64,000 bases of DNA from Marisediminicola antarctica (GCF_009930795.1 NZ_CP017146.1:2356001-2420000), one strand, 5' to 3'. Positions 7,918 through 16,460 are shown, counted from the stretch's first letter. Program-made: numbers and translations. The notes: a model not told the origin generated them from the sequence alone.

Positions 7918-9270
7918 GTGAACGAGGACTACGACCTGTTCGTCATCGGCGCAGGGATGGCTGGCACAACGGCAGCGAATAAGTGCGCAGCCCAGGGGTG
8001 GCGGGTGGGCATCGTTGACGCGCTCCCTTACGGGGGCACCTGCGCGCTGCGCGGCTGCGATCCGAAAAAGATCCTCCGCCGCGGCGCGGAAGTCATTGAC
8101 GCCGCTCGCTTGATGCAGGACAAGGGCATCGCCCAGAACGGGCTGTCGATCGATTGGGCGGCGTTGATGCGCCACAAGAGAGGCTTCACCGATGCGGTGC
8201 CGCAAGGCATGGAGGACGAACTCACTGGCAATGGGGTGATGACCTTCCACGGAAGCGCCCGGTTCACCGGACCGAACCAGCTCGAGATCGACGGAACAGA
8301 ACACCGTGCGAAGCATTTCCTGATCGCAACCGGGGCGCGCCCGCGCCCCCTGAGCTTCCCCGGACACGAGCACCTGATCGACAGCACCGACTTCCTGAAC
8401 CTTGACGCTTTACCGCCGCGGATCGTGTTCATCGGTGGCGGGTTCATCTCCTTCGAGTTCGCGCACATCGCGTCGCGCGCCGGGGTGGACTGCGTGATCA
8501 TCGACCACGGCGACCGCCCCCTCCGCGAGTTCGACCCCGACCTCGTTGAACTCCTCATTCAACGAACCGAGCAAACCGGAATCCGGGTGCAACTCGCCAC
8601 CACGACCACCCGTGTCACCCGCACCGCCACCGGACTGGACGTAACGGTGGACCAGGGTGGGAAGACTTTCACAATCGGTGCGGACCTGGTGGTGCACGGC
8701 GCTGGCCGCGTCGCGAACCTTGATGGGCTGAACCTCGACGCCGCGAACATCGCATCCGGGCCGCGAGGGGTCACCGTCGCCGGGCATCTGCAATGCACCA
8801 CGAATCCCGCGGTGTATGCGGCAGGCGACGCCGCCGACACCCCCGGCAAACCTTTGACGCCCGTCGCCGTGTTCGAGGGCAAGGTGGCAGCGTCCAACAT
8901 GTTGAAAGGCACCACCACGACCCCGGACTACACCGCTGTGCCCACCACCGTGTTCACAATCCCGGAGCTCAACAGGGTTGGCATCCTCGAACATGAAGCC
9001 GGTAACAGCGGCCTCGACATCGACGTGCGGCACAACGACACCAGCGGCTGGTACTCCAACTACCGCGTGGGCGAGACAACAGCAAGCGCGAAAATCATCA
9101 TCGACAAAGCGACCGACCGGATTCTCGGCGCGCACTTGCTCGGACCCGGCTATGGCGAACTGATCAACATCTTCGGCCTCGCCATCAAGCTCGGACTGAC
9201 CTCCCGGCAGCTGAAATCAATGACCGCGACCTACCCATCCATCGGCGCAGACCTCGGCTCCATGCTCTAG
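7918..9270 (+). CDS. Class I flavin disulfide-reductase homologue (NAD(P)/FAD oxidoreductase)
   Basis: A 450-residue pyridine-nucleotide flavoprotein. The FAD-binding GAGMAG is near the N-terminus; the redox pair is in GGTCALRGCDPKK (CxxxxC retained); the NAD(P) motif is IGGGFISFEFAH; the second FAD motif is YAAGDAADT. Unlike mercuric reductase there is no C-terminal vicinal cysteine pair, and the usual HPTxxE dyad is replaced by YPSIGAD, so the disulfide-substrate chemistry of glutathione or lipoamide reductases is doubtful. The start is the GTG at 7918, with AGAAAGGA about 8 bases upstream. It forms an operon with the thioredoxin-like gene under the MerR promoter. Confidence 0.85.
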   Translation: MNEDYDLFVIGAGMAGTTAANKCAAQGWRVGIVDALPYGGTCALRGCDPKKILRRGAEVIDAARLMQDKGIAQNGLSIDWAALMRHKRGFTDAVPQGMEDELTGNGVMTFHGSARFTGPNQLEIDGTEHRAKHFLIATGARPRPLSFPGHEHLIDSTDFLNLDALPPRIVFIGGGFISFEFAHIASRAGVDCVIIDHGDRPLREFDPDLVELLIQRTEQTGIRVQLATTTTRVTRTATGLDVTVDQGGKTFTIGADLVVHGAGRVANLDGLNLDAANIASGPRGVTVAGHLQCTTNPAVYAAGDAADTPGKPLTPVAVFEGKVAASNMLKGTTTTPDYTAVPTTVFTIPELNRVGILEHEAGNSGLDIDVRHNDTSGWYSNYRVGETTASAKIIIDKATDRILGAHLLGPGYGELINIFGLAIKLGLTSRQLKSMTATYPSIGADLGSML

Positions 9271-9427
9271 CGCGGACCTCCACCCGCCCCCCACAGCGAC
9301 CGACATCTACAGGTCGACGTCGACGCGATGTGCTCTCGGCCGATGAAGTTCCTCAGCATTGGGCTGGTCGGAGCCGGTGCGGTGGGGATTCGAGTCATGG
9401 TGTTCCCCGAGGACTGGAGGGTGAGGA

Positions 9428-10237
9428 TCAGTCTTCGTCTTCAGCGCGCGACAGCCTCTGCGACACATAGACGGGAATGAACGACGCAAGGATGATGACG
9501 GTGGCAACGACGTTGACGACGCTGGCCTCATTGGGGCGGGCCATCTGATTCATGATCCAGAGCGGAAGCGTATCCACTCCCGGAGGTGCCGTGAAGATGG
9601 TCACCACGACCTCGTCGAAGCTGAGGGCAAACGCCAGCAGCCCACCGGCGACGAAGGCGGTACGGAACTGGGGGAAGGTGATGAGTCTGAAGGTCTGCCA
9701 GAGTCCGGCCCCGAGGTCCATCGAGGCCTCCTGCAGGTTCGGGCTCATCCGCCTCAGACGGGCGAGCACATTGTTGAACACCATGACCATGCAAAAGGTG
9801 GCGTGGGCGACGATCATCCCGAAGTACCCGATCTGGATGCCGACAGGTTCGAGGATGTTGTTGTACGTGTTGCTCAGCGCGACACCGGTGACGATCCCGG
9901 GAAGCGCAATGGGGAGCACGACGAGCAGGTTGACTGTCTGCTTGCCGAAAAAGCTGTAGCGCTGCAGTGCGAACGCGGTGAGCGTGCCGAGCAGGAGTGC
10001 TATTACGGTGGCGCCGAGGCCAACGACGACCGAGTTGAGAAGGGCGGCACGGATGGGCTCGCTGGTGAAGGCGACCACCCACCAGTTGAGTGAGAAATCC
10101 GTCACCGGCCAGCTCGCGATTCGGGCGGCGTTGAACGAGTTGAGCACGACCAGAGCGAGCGGGATGTACATGAACGTGAGCACGACGGCGACGATGGCTC
10201 CGAGGCCGATCTTGGCTCCGCGGGTGAGTCTCAGCAA
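9428..10237 (-). CDS. ABC transporter permease, PotC/YdcV type
   Basis: A 269-residue inner-membrane permease with six predicted transmembrane helices. The coupling loop that binds the ATPase is visible as EASMDLGAGLWQTFRLITFP. It is the last gene of a four-gene polyamine-type importer operon read in the order ATPase, binding protein, PotB-like permease, PotC-like permease. The start is a TTG at 10237, 9 bp after the stop of the upstream permease and preceded by TAGGAG, which implies coupled translation. The substrate class (putrescine/spermidine or related amines) is inferred from family resemblance. The 157 bp between 9271 and 9427 show no gene. Confidence 0.88.
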   Translation of the reverse strand: MLRLTRGAKIGLGAIVAVVLTFMYIPLALVVLNSFNAARIASWPVTDFSLNWWVVAFTSEPIRAALLNSVVVGLGATVIALLLGTLTAFALQRYSFFGKQTVNLLVVLPIALPGIVTGVALSNTYNNILEPVGIQIGYFGMIVAHATFCMVMVFNNVLARLRRMSPNLQEASMDLGAGLWQTFRLITFPQFRTAFVAGGLLAFALSFDEVVVTIFTAPPGVDTLPLWIMNQMARPNEASVVNVVATVIILASFIPVYVSQRLSRAEDED

Positions 10238-10246
10238 AGCGGGCTC

Positions 10247-11161
10247 CTACATCCGGTCGAGTGCGCCGGTCTTGCGAACGGCGAACAGGTAGACCAGCAC
10301 GAAAACGATGGGTACGACCGAGAAGGCGGCCGCGATGGGCGGGTTGAGGTTGATGTTCGAGGCGATGATGCTGCCGATCATCTGGGTGGACCCGCCCACG
10401 AACTTCGCGGCGAGGTAGTCGCCGAGGCTGAGCGAGAAGGTGAATATCGAGCCGGCGATAACGGCGGGCTTGAGCAGGGGGATGACGACGGTGCGGATAG
10501 TGGTCCAGCTGCGGGCCCCGAGGTCGGCCGACGCGTCGAAGAGGTTGGCCGGGATTTGGCGCACAGCGGTGTAGACCGGCAGCGCCATGTAGGGGAACCA
10601 CAGGTAGGTGAGGGTGAGCACCACGGTCGTGTAGCTGAATCCCGGACCGCTGATGCCGAGGGGTTCGAGGGCCGAGTTAAAGAAGCCGTTCTCAGTGAAC
10701 GTGATGCGCATCGCGAGGATCTTCACCAGGTATCCGGCCCAGAGGGGCAGGGTGATCGCGACGGCCAGGAAGGCGCGCAGCCACGGTGACGCCACCTTCG
10801 CCATGAAGATGCCCAGCGGGATGGAGAATACGACGCTGAGTAGCGTCACCAGCAGCGCGATGGACAGTGTTCGCAGCGAGGTGGAGAGGTAGGCGGGGTT
10901 CTCCACCAGCCTGATGAAATTGTCGAGGGTGAATCCCGGAACGACCTTGGAGGTGAACGGGTCGGTGCGCCAGAACGCGGTGATCAGGAGCATCACGAGC
11001 GAGAAAATGTAGACGCCGACGAGCCACGTCATCGGGAGGGCCAGCAGCCCGAGCAGGCGCAGCCGCGGGCTGCGGTGAAGCCGTGTCGAGATGGGCTTGC
11101 TGCCGGCGGCCGCGACGCGGCCCGGCTCGGCCGTCGTGACGCGGGGCACTGTGCTGGTCAC
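10247..11161 (-). CDS. ABC transporter permease, PotB/YdcU type
   Basis: A 304-residue permease with a hydrophilic N-terminal tail and six predicted membrane helices. The EAA-type loop is DASADLGARSWTTIRTVVIP. It pairs with the PotC-like permease to form the channel of the importer. The start is a GTG at 11161 with AAAGGA about 7 bases upstream. A strong GC-rich hairpin separates it from the binding-protein gene, so it is probably expressed at a lower level than that gene, as is common in ABC importer operons. Confidence 0.88.
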   Translation of the reverse strand: MTSTVPRVTTAEPGRVAAAGSKPISTRLHRSPRLRLLGLLALPMTWLVGVYIFSLVMLLITAFWRTDPFTSKVVPGFTLDNFIRLVENPAYLSTSLRTLSIALLVTLLSVVFSIPLGIFMAKVASPWLRAFLAVAITLPLWAGYLVKILAMRITFTENGFFNSALEPLGISGPGFSYTTVVLTLTYLWFPYMALPVYTAVRQIPANLFDASADLGARSWTTIRTVVIPLLKPAVIAGSIFTFSLSLGDYLAAKFVGGSTQMIGSIIASNINLNPPIAAAFSVVPIVFVLVYLFAVRKTGALDRM

Positions 11162-11201
11162 GGTTATTCCTTTGGTGCTTGCGGATGCGGGTGGCGGGGG
11201 T

Positions 11202-11227
11202 GGCGGGGCCCCAGTCGGGGCCCCGCC
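11202..11227 (-). terminator. Strong intra-operon hairpin between binding protein and permease genes
   Basis: A perfect 11-bp stem (GGCGGGGCCCC, loop AGTC, GGGGCCCCGCC) with no following T-run. Its place between the binding-protein stop and the permease start suggests an RNA-stabilising or partial-termination hairpin that favours expression of the binding protein. Confidence 0.6.
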
Positions 11228-11236
11228 GGAAGACGG

Positions 11237-12412
11237 CTAGCCCTTGACGGTGAGCCAGGCATCCGTCCACTGCTGGAAATTGGTGCACGTGACGTCGGTG
11301 CGGCCGTCGATGCACTGCTCGATCGGCGTGGTCCAGAACCACACGTTCTTGAAGTACTCCTCATCGGTGGCGTGGAAGTACTCGCAGTGCGCTGCCGCCT
11401 CGTCGCTGGTCTCGCAGAAGGCGGCGTTGGCCGGAGCCATGCCGAAGCCCATCGCGATCGCGCCGTTGACCTCGGCGGAGCTGGTGTAGTCCATCCACAG
11501 GTAGCCGCAGTTCGGGTTCTTCGACTCGGCCGAGATCATCCAGGCATCCGACCATCCGGTGGAACCCTCTTCGGGCAGCACACTCTTGAACTTCTCATCC
11601 TCGGTCAGCTTGCGCAGGATCTCCCATGAGGTGCCGACGACAGACGTTCCTCCGGCATAGGAGGTGATCTGGGCGACCGGGTCGGCCCAGTACTCGCTGA
11701 CAATGCCGTTCTGCGTCTTGAGCAGCTCGATGGCGGCGTCAAGCTGCTCCTGGTCGAGCGCGTACGGGTTGGTGATGCCCAGGTCGGGCTCGTGCGTCAT
11801 CAGGTAGACGGCGGCATCGGCGATGTAGATCGGGGCGTCATAGGCGGTGATCTCTCCGGCGTAGGGGCTGTCTTCCTCCCACACGACATCCCAGCTGGTG
11901 GGCGTCTCCGTGACGACCTCGCTGTTGTACTGCAGGATGTTCGCACCGCGGCCGATCGGAATGCCGTAGCTCTTGCCGTTGATCGTGTCGTAGATCTGGC
12001 CCTTCATGCCCTCGACGATGTCGTCGCCGAAGTTGGGGATCAGGTCGATGTTGATCGGCGCGACGTCGCCGCCGGCGATCAGGCGCAGGCTCGCATCGCC
12101 GGAGGCGGAGACGAGGTCGTAGTCTCCGGTGCGCATGAGCGTGACCATCTCGTCGCTGGTGCCAGCGACACGACGGTTGACGACGCATCCGGTATCTTCG
12201 GTGAACTGGTCGGACCACGCCGGCTCGACGAACCCGCTCCACGCGACGATGTTCACCTCGCCCTCGGCCTCACCGAGCTCCTCGACCATCGGCACGTCGG
12301 GGACCTCGATGCTGAGGCCGCCGGCTTCCGTGTCGCCCGCGCTGCTACAGCCGACGAGCACGAGCGTTGCCGCTGCCGCCATGGCGGGAAGCAGCATGTA
12401 CTTCTTCTTCAT
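11237..12412 (-). CDS. Polyamine-type ABC transporter substrate-binding lipoprotein
   Basis: A 391-residue exported lipoprotein: MKKKYMLLPA, a hydrophobic stretch, and the lipobox LVGC with Cys22 as the lipidated residue. The mature part resembles PotD/YdcS periplasmic-binding-fold proteins (NIVAWSGFVEPAWSDQFTED and later GTSWEILRKLT are typical). It would be anchored outside the membrane and deliver the substrate to the two permeases. The ATG at 12412 has AGGAGAG upstream. Its position 58 bp behind the ATPase gene and before both permeases completes a standard importer operon. Confidence 0.9.
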   Translation of the reverse strand: MKKKYMLLPAMAAAATLVLVGCSSAGDTEAGGLSIEVPDVPMVEELGEAEGEVNIVAWSGFVEPAWSDQFTEDTGCVVNRRVAGTSDEMVTLMRTGDYDLVSASGDASLRLIAGGDVAPINIDLIPNFGDDIVEGMKGQIYDTINGKSYGIPIGRGANILQYNSEVVTETPTSWDVVWEEDSPYAGEITAYDAPIYIADAAVYLMTHEPDLGITNPYALDQEQLDAAIELLKTQNGIVSEYWADPVAQITSYAGGTSVVGTSWEILRKLTEDEKFKSVLPEEGSTGWSDAWMISAESKNPNCGYLWMDYTSSAEVNGAIAMGFGMAPANAAFCETSDEAAAHCEYFHATDEEYFKNVWFWTTPIEQCIDGRTDVTCTNFQQWTDAWLTVKG

Positions 12413-12470
12413 GTGACTCTCCTAGTGATGTGTGGTGCAGGGATGGTGCATCGTTCGGGTCGTAGTCGGC

Positions 12471-13544
12471 TCAGGGGACGATCGACACGTGGTCGGTCTT
12501 CCAGATGGCCCGCACAGCTTCTCCGCGGCGGAAGGCCGCCGCGGCTGTGGGGTGGTGGTCGTTGTGGCGTTCTGCGGTGAGGCGCAGGCCGGACGCGGTC
12601 TCGACGATGTACCGCGTCGCGGGGCCGGTGTAGACCGTTTCGTAGACGGTGCCGAGCACGGAGGTCTCGTCGGCGGCGACGGCGGATGTCGCATCTGCGA
12701 GCCGAACCCGTTCCGGGCGCACGCTGATGAGCTTGTCGATTCCGGTGATGATGCTGGCGTGGGCGGGAGCGATGAGGTTCGAGATCCCCAGGAATCCCGC
12801 CACGAACGCGGTCTGGGGAAACTCGTAGACCTCATTGGGTGTGCCGACCTGTTCAATGCGGCCGTTGTTGAACACGGCGATGCGGTCACTGAGGGTGAGG
12901 GCCTCCTCTTGGTCGTGGGTGACGAAGATGAAGGTGATGCCGACCTCGCGCTGAATCTGCTTGAGCTCAACCTGCATCTCTTCGCGAAGCTGCTTATCGA
13001 GCGCCCCGAGCGGCTCGTCGAGAAGCAGCACGCTGGGCTGCAGGATGAGCGCGCGGGCCAGGGCGATACGTTGCCGCTGCCCGCCGGAGAGTTGGTGGGG
13101 CAGTCGGTCTGCGGTGTCGGCGAGGCGCACCTGCTGCAGTGCCCGTTCGACCCGTTCCGCCGTTTCGGACTTAGCCATCTTGCGGACCCGCAAGCCATAG
13201 CCGACGTTTTCAGCGATCGTCAGATGCGGGAACAGTGCGTAATCCTGGAAGACCGTGTTGACGTTGCGGTCGAATGGGGCCATGCGGGTGACATCGACGC
13301 CGTCGAGTTCGATGGTGCCGCTCGTGGCGTCTTCGAAGCCGGCGATCATGCGCAGCACCGTGGTCTTGCCCGACCCGGAGGGACCGAGCATGGAGAAGAA
13401 CTCCCCGGAGTGAACTTCCAGGTTGAGCTCCGCGACGGCGACGACATCCCCGAACGCCTTGGTGAGGGAGTGCAGGCTGACGCCCTTTGTGGCGGGGGGA
13501 GCGGCTGATGCTGCTGGCGCTAGTGCGCGGCCAGACTGTGTCAT
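12471..13544 (-). CDS. ABC transporter ATP-binding protein, PotA type
   Basis: A 357-residue ATPase with Walker A GPSGSGKTT, the Q-loop, the signature LSGGQRQRIALARAL, Walker B LLLDEPLGALD and a C-terminal TOBE-like regulatory domain, as in PotA and other di-domain importer ATPases. It energises uptake by the permease pair. The frame is open to 13592, but the ATG at 13544 is preferred because AAGGAG lies 10 bases upstream. It is the first gene of the importer operon and diverges from a GntR-family regulator across about 140 bp. Confidence 0.9.
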   Translation of the reverse strand: MTQSGRALAPAASAAPPATKGVSLHSLTKAFGDVVAVAELNLEVHSGEFFSMLGPSGSGKTTVLRMIAGFEDATSGTIELDGVDVTRMAPFDRNVNTVFQDYALFPHLTIAENVGYGLRVRKMAKSETAERVERALQQVRLADTADRLPHQLSGGQRQRIALARALILQPSVLLLDEPLGALDKQLREEMQVELKQIQREVGITFIFVTHDQEEALTLSDRIAVFNNGRIEQVGTPNEVYEFPQTAFVAGFLGISNLIAPAHASIITGIDKLISVRPERVRLADATSAVAADETSVLGTVYETVYTGPATRYIVETASGLRLTAERHNDHHPTAAAAFRRGEAVRAIWKTDHVSIVP

Positions 13545-13585
13545 TGGTCGATGACTCCTTGGAACGGCGGTGGTCTCAGAGGTTG

Positions 13586-13620
13586 GGAACAAACATATAG
13601 TTCCATAGGTTTAGTTTCAA
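13586..13620 (-). promoter_or_regulatory. Candidate promoter of the importer operon overlapped by a dyad operator
   Basis: On the minus strand TTGAAA (13615-13620) can serve as a -35, with TATATG or TATGTT 15-17 bp downstream as a -10. An inverted repeat GGAAC-N9-GTTCC (13586-13604) overlaps the -10 region. This suits repression by the divergent GntR-family regulator, though the assignment is inference. Confidence 0.45.
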
Positions 13621-13682
13621 GGGTGTTAACTTCCCGGTTCGCCCGTCACGGCACCCGCGACCGGGTGGGGCAGAATGATGCC

Positions 13683-14447
13683 GTGCCCGCATCCACGACG
13701 ACGCCCTCGCGACGGGGTCAGCCCTCCCGCCTGCAGAGTGCCGTGTTCCAGCCCATCGGCGACGCCGGACGGGCTGCGCTGGTGGAGCGCCGCATCGCCG
13801 AGGCGATCACCGGGGGAGTGCTCGCCCCCGGCACAAAGCTCCCGGCCGAGTCCGAGTTGGCCAAGCTGTTCGGCGTGGCGCCGGTGACCGCTCGGGAGTC
13901 ACTGCAGTCCCTGCGCGATCGTCGGCTCGTTGTCACCCGCCGCGGGCGCAATGGCGGGAGTTTCGTCGTCGAAACGGCCAACGCGGCCGAATTCGGCACG
14001 CAAGCGCTGCGCGATATGTCGCGGGTTGCCCTCCGCGACCTCGCCGCGCACTACCTGGCGGTCACGGGCGCCTGCGTTGCGCTGGCCGCGCAGCGGGCCG
14101 ACCCGAGCGAGATCATGCACATCCGCGGCCGCCTCGATCGCTTCACCGGCAACGACCCGCTCGTGTGGCGTCGGCTGGCCGACGACGCACACCTCGAGAT
14201 CTCCGCGCTCAGTCAGTCGGCCAGGCTCACCCGTGAGCAGATGCGCCTTCAGGCGGAGTTCTCGCCGTTCCTCGCACTCGTCGATGCGTCAGAGACCGAT
14301 CGCGATCGCAGCCGCAGCCAGCTGCTCGCCCTGCTCGACGCGGTCTCCGAGGCAGACTCGGCTGCTGCGACCAGCCTGGTCCGGGAATCGATCACGGAAG
14401 CCGTCGACCGGCTGATCGACCGCCAGGCGGAGCTGGCCGGATCATGA
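13683..14447 (+). CDS. GntR/FadR-family transcriptional regulator
   Basis: A 254-residue regulator. The N-terminal winged helix includes the family signature LPAESELAKLFGVAPVTARE followed by the recognition region SLQSLRDRRLVVTRRG. The C-terminal all-helical part resembles the FCD ligand-binding domain of the FadR subfamily. The GTG at 13683 is taken as start because the conserved region follows; the upstream in-frame extension lies in the promoter region. It diverges from the importer operon and is followed 85 bp later by a Cache-domain protein, so it most likely controls amine uptake and perhaps that protein. Confidence 0.85.
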   Translation: MPASTTTPSRRGQPSRLQSAVFQPIGDAGRAALVERRIAEAITGGVLAPGTKLPAESELAKLFGVAPVTARESLQSLRDRRLVVTRRGRNGGSFVVETANAAEFGTQALRDMSRVALRDLAAHYLAVTGACVALAAQRADPSEIMHIRGRLDRFTGNDPLVWRRLADDAHLEISALSQSARLTREQMRLQAEFSPFLALVDASETDRDRSRSQLLALLDAVSEADSAAATSLVRESITEAVDRLIDRQAELAGS

Positions 14448-14532
14448 GTGCGCGCGCCCGATCCCAGGACTGTGTAGCATCCCATTCACCGAGGATCCGC
14501 GCCCGGGCGCGACCCGCAGCGAGGAGGTCGCC

Positions 14533-15234
14533 ATGACGGCAGAAGTCACCACGGTCGCGTCCCGCGCGGTCTCGGCCGTCGACGGATACTTCGCCGATGC
14601 CCTCGACGCGCTGGAAGCGTGGCAGCTTGACATCGCGCGAGACATCGCCGCGGCCAGGCGCTCCGGGCCGCTCACCACGTCGCGACTCGACGAACTTGTG
14701 GCGCCGTACGCGCGGCAGACCCTCGACACCCCCGGCATCTCCGTCTACGGCGCGGGCTTCATCGCTGCTCTCGACTCGCTTGCCGACGCCGCCAGTCATC
14801 TTGCCTGGTGGCAGGGGCCCCAGCGTGCCCGACTGACCCTCGCCAACCAGGCGATCAACAAGGGCAACATCGATTACAGCGAACTCGAGTGGTATCGGGT
14901 GCCCATGCTCACGGGAGAGGCCCACATCGCGGGGCCCTACGTCGACTACCTGTGCAGCGACGAGTACACGATCACGGTGGCCGCTCCGGTGAGTATCGAC
15001 GACGAATTCGTCGGCGTCACGGGACTCGACTTGCTCATCGACACCGTCGAGCGCGACCTCACACCCCGACTCGCGACGCTCGGTTCCGCCATCACGATCG
15101 TCAACAGCGCCGGCCGCGTCGTGGTGTCGACGAACCGCCGCTTGGCCACCGGGGAGTCGCTGCGCGGTGACGGATACCGGGACGCCGAGCGGGTGCCGTG
15201 CGTGCGCACGCCGCTCGAGATTGTGCTCATCTGA
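14533..15234 (+). CDS. Cache-domain protein associated with amine uptake
   Basis: A 233-residue protein that resembles a single Cache-type sensory domain: the segment IAGPYVDYLCSDEYTITVAA followed by GVTGLDLLIDTVER is the typical central strand pair of Cache folds. No signal peptide, membrane helix or output domain is visible, so it may be a soluble ligand-binding protein. The ATG at 14533 has AGGAGG upstream. It sits 85 bp behind the GntR regulator on the same strand and may be co-transcribed with it, suggesting a role in sensing the imported compound. Confidence 0.75.
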   Translation: MTAEVTTVASRAVSAVDGYFADALDALEAWQLDIARDIAAARRSGPLTTSRLDELVAPYARQTLDTPGISVYGAGFIAALDSLADAASHLAWWQGPQRARLTLANQAINKGNIDYSELEWYRVPMLTGEAHIAGPYVDYLCSDEYTITVAAPVSIDDEFVGVTGLDLLIDTVERDLTPRLATLGSAITIVNSAGRVVVSTNRRLATGESLRGDGYRDAERVPCVRTPLEIVLI

Positions 15235-15336
15235 GCGCGCCAGCGACGTGAATCAGTCCGCTTCGGCGGCCGCTAGGTCGATGGATGCCAGCAGCGCCCA
15301 CAGCTCGGCGCGATCCTCGAACCGGTCGAGACTGAG

Positions 15337-15495
15337 ACCCAACGCCGGCGGGCTCAAGAGCAGTACTTCCCCTGGGGCTCGGACGAATGGCGCGCGGCGA
15401 ACGGAATGCGCAACGGCGTCGAATCCCTCAACCGCAACGTCAAGTGATCCCAATACGAAGACATCGCGACCGCGGAACTGCGAGCAGTGTGGCCG
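15337..15495 (+). pseudogene. Degenerate C-terminal fragment of a DDE transposase-like protein
   Basis: Conceptual translation gives NAGGLK, then after a one-base frameshift EQYFPWGSDEWRAANGMRNG VESLNRNVK, an in-frame TGA, and SQYEDIATAEL. These match residues around 504-548 of the 617-residue protein at 59965-61818 (NAGGLKNEQYFAYG, LRNGVESANRNVK, AQFEDIATPD), including the presumed catalytic glutamate. A stop and a frameshift show it is dead. It is a remnant of an element related to the one at the right end of the window, in the same orientation. Confidence 0.85.
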
Positions 15496-15547
15496 CCATG
15501 CGAGACTGAACAAGACGGGAATTCTCAGGTCGAAGTGGAAAACGGCC

Positions 15548-16018
15548 ATGGTTTGCGTCATCGTGCCAGCTGCAGCTCTGGCCGGGTGCAGCACTAAATA
15601 TCAGGGTTACCACAGCGGAATCGATGGCGTCCTTTGGCGGCAGGTCGCCAGTTTCGAAGACCCCGTATCTCGAACTCTCTTCGTACCGGTCGCAAACGAG
15701 CCGACGGGGTATCTCGATGATGTCGGCGGCGTGCGTTGGGACGGCGCAGCTGCATCGGCAGCGGACCTCAGGCTGGAGGACGGCGGGGTGGTCCTTTACG
15801 ACCTCTCCTCTACCGAATCGATTGCGAAGCTCTCGGTGTTCATCAGCTCTGGACCTCGGTCCGACGAACCCACCGATGAGGGTCCTTTTTACAACGGCCC
15901 GAGCGCGGTCTTCACCTGCTTCGGAATCGAGGCGCGCTTTCGCGCGGAAGCGACACCATCTGTAAATCGGGTCATCTTTGATGAGTGCCCAGCAACTCTG
16001 GTGATGACGGTGCCATAG
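15548..16018 (+). CDS. Small exported lipoprotein with a possibly displaced 5' end
   Basis: A 156-residue product starting MVCVIVPAAALAGCSTKY, with a lipobox ALAGC but no basic residues before the hydrophobic core. The frame continues upstream through RSKWKTA, which would supply the missing positive charge, but that region merges with the degenerate transposase remnant; the original start was probably lost in the junction. The mature part is acidic with no family I can name. It may be poorly expressed or non-functional. It is followed by an hsdR remnant. Confidence 0.55.
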   Translation: MVCVIVPAAALAGCSTKYQGYHSGIDGVLWRQVASFEDPVSRTLFVPVANEPTGYLDDVGGVRWDGAAASAADLRLEDGGVVLYDLSSTESIAKLSVFISSGPRSDEPTDEGPFYNGPSAVFTCFGIEARFRAEATPSVNRVIFDECPATLVMTVP

Positions 16019-16080
16019 GACGCGGCCTTCGCCAGCGCGGAAGTGTTCGACGGGTAGTTCGACAAGACGGTTGCTCGGTT

Positions 16081-16278
16081 GCGAGCCCGCCGTTCAAGAC
16101 CAACGAGCTCGCGTTCTATGACGTCGTGACCGAGAACGAGCCGGCCGTCGAGGGGCTGGGGGAGGGGATTGTGGCCCCGATCGCCCGCGACCTTGTCGAT
16201 GTGATGCGGCGCGATGTGCGCAGCGACTGGACCGCGCGTGTTGATGTGCGGGCCGAGCTGCGCGCGTCGATCAGCTGA
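16081..16278 (+). pseudogene. hsdR 3'-end remnant, copy 2
   Basis: The frame ending in TGA at 16276-16278 encodes NELAFYDVVTENEPAVEG and RDLVDVMRRDVRSDWTARVD, corresponding to the region starting near residue 965 of the intact HsdR (NELAFYDAVTQNESAVKV, RDLVDVMRRDVRTDWTV). It stops at RASIS, about 40 residues short of the intact C-terminus. It has no start or motor domain. It is in the same orientation as the intact gene and as copy 1, and is followed by the same 66-bp palindromic repeat as copy 1. Confidence 0.88.
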
Positions 16279-16287
16279 GCGATTCCG

Positions 16288-16353
16288 GCGTCTGCGCCCG
16301 TACGGAGCATCCGCCCCCGCACGACCGGGCGCAGACGCGACGTACGGGCGCAC
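16288..16353. repeat. 66-bp palindromic repeat, copy 2
   Basis: It differs from 6884-6949 by one base. The left arm GCGTCTGCGCCCG (16288-16300) pairs perfectly with 16326-16338, and TGCGCCCGTACG (16293-16304) pairs with 16341-16352, so two mutually exclusive hairpins are possible. Confidence 0.8.
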
Positions 16354-16428
16354 ACGCCAACAACGCCGCCCCGGCGAGCGCCGCCATCCCAGCGTCCAGC
16401 TCCGCACCCCAAAAACCGCAAGAAAAAT

Positions 16429-16460
16429 GGGCCGGCCCCGACTCTCGTCAGGACCGGCCC
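16429..16460. terminator. GC-rich hairpin in a gene-free stretch
   Basis: GGGCCGGCCC (16429-16438) pairs with GGACCGGCCC (16451-16460) with one mismatch. It could act as a terminator towards either side. The rest of the 340-bp gap between 16354 and 16696 shows no gene, RNA or further repeat that I can support. Confidence 0.45.

Noticed and set aside
7918-9270. Mercuric reductase of a mer operon
   Set aside because: The C-terminal cysteine pair and HPTxxE dyad are missing and no MerT/MerP/MerB homologue is recognisable.
9271-9427. Small gene between the flavoprotein and the permease gene
   Set aside because: Short frames exist on both strands (for example MKFLSIGLVGAGAVG) but none has a ribosome site or extends far enough to be credible.
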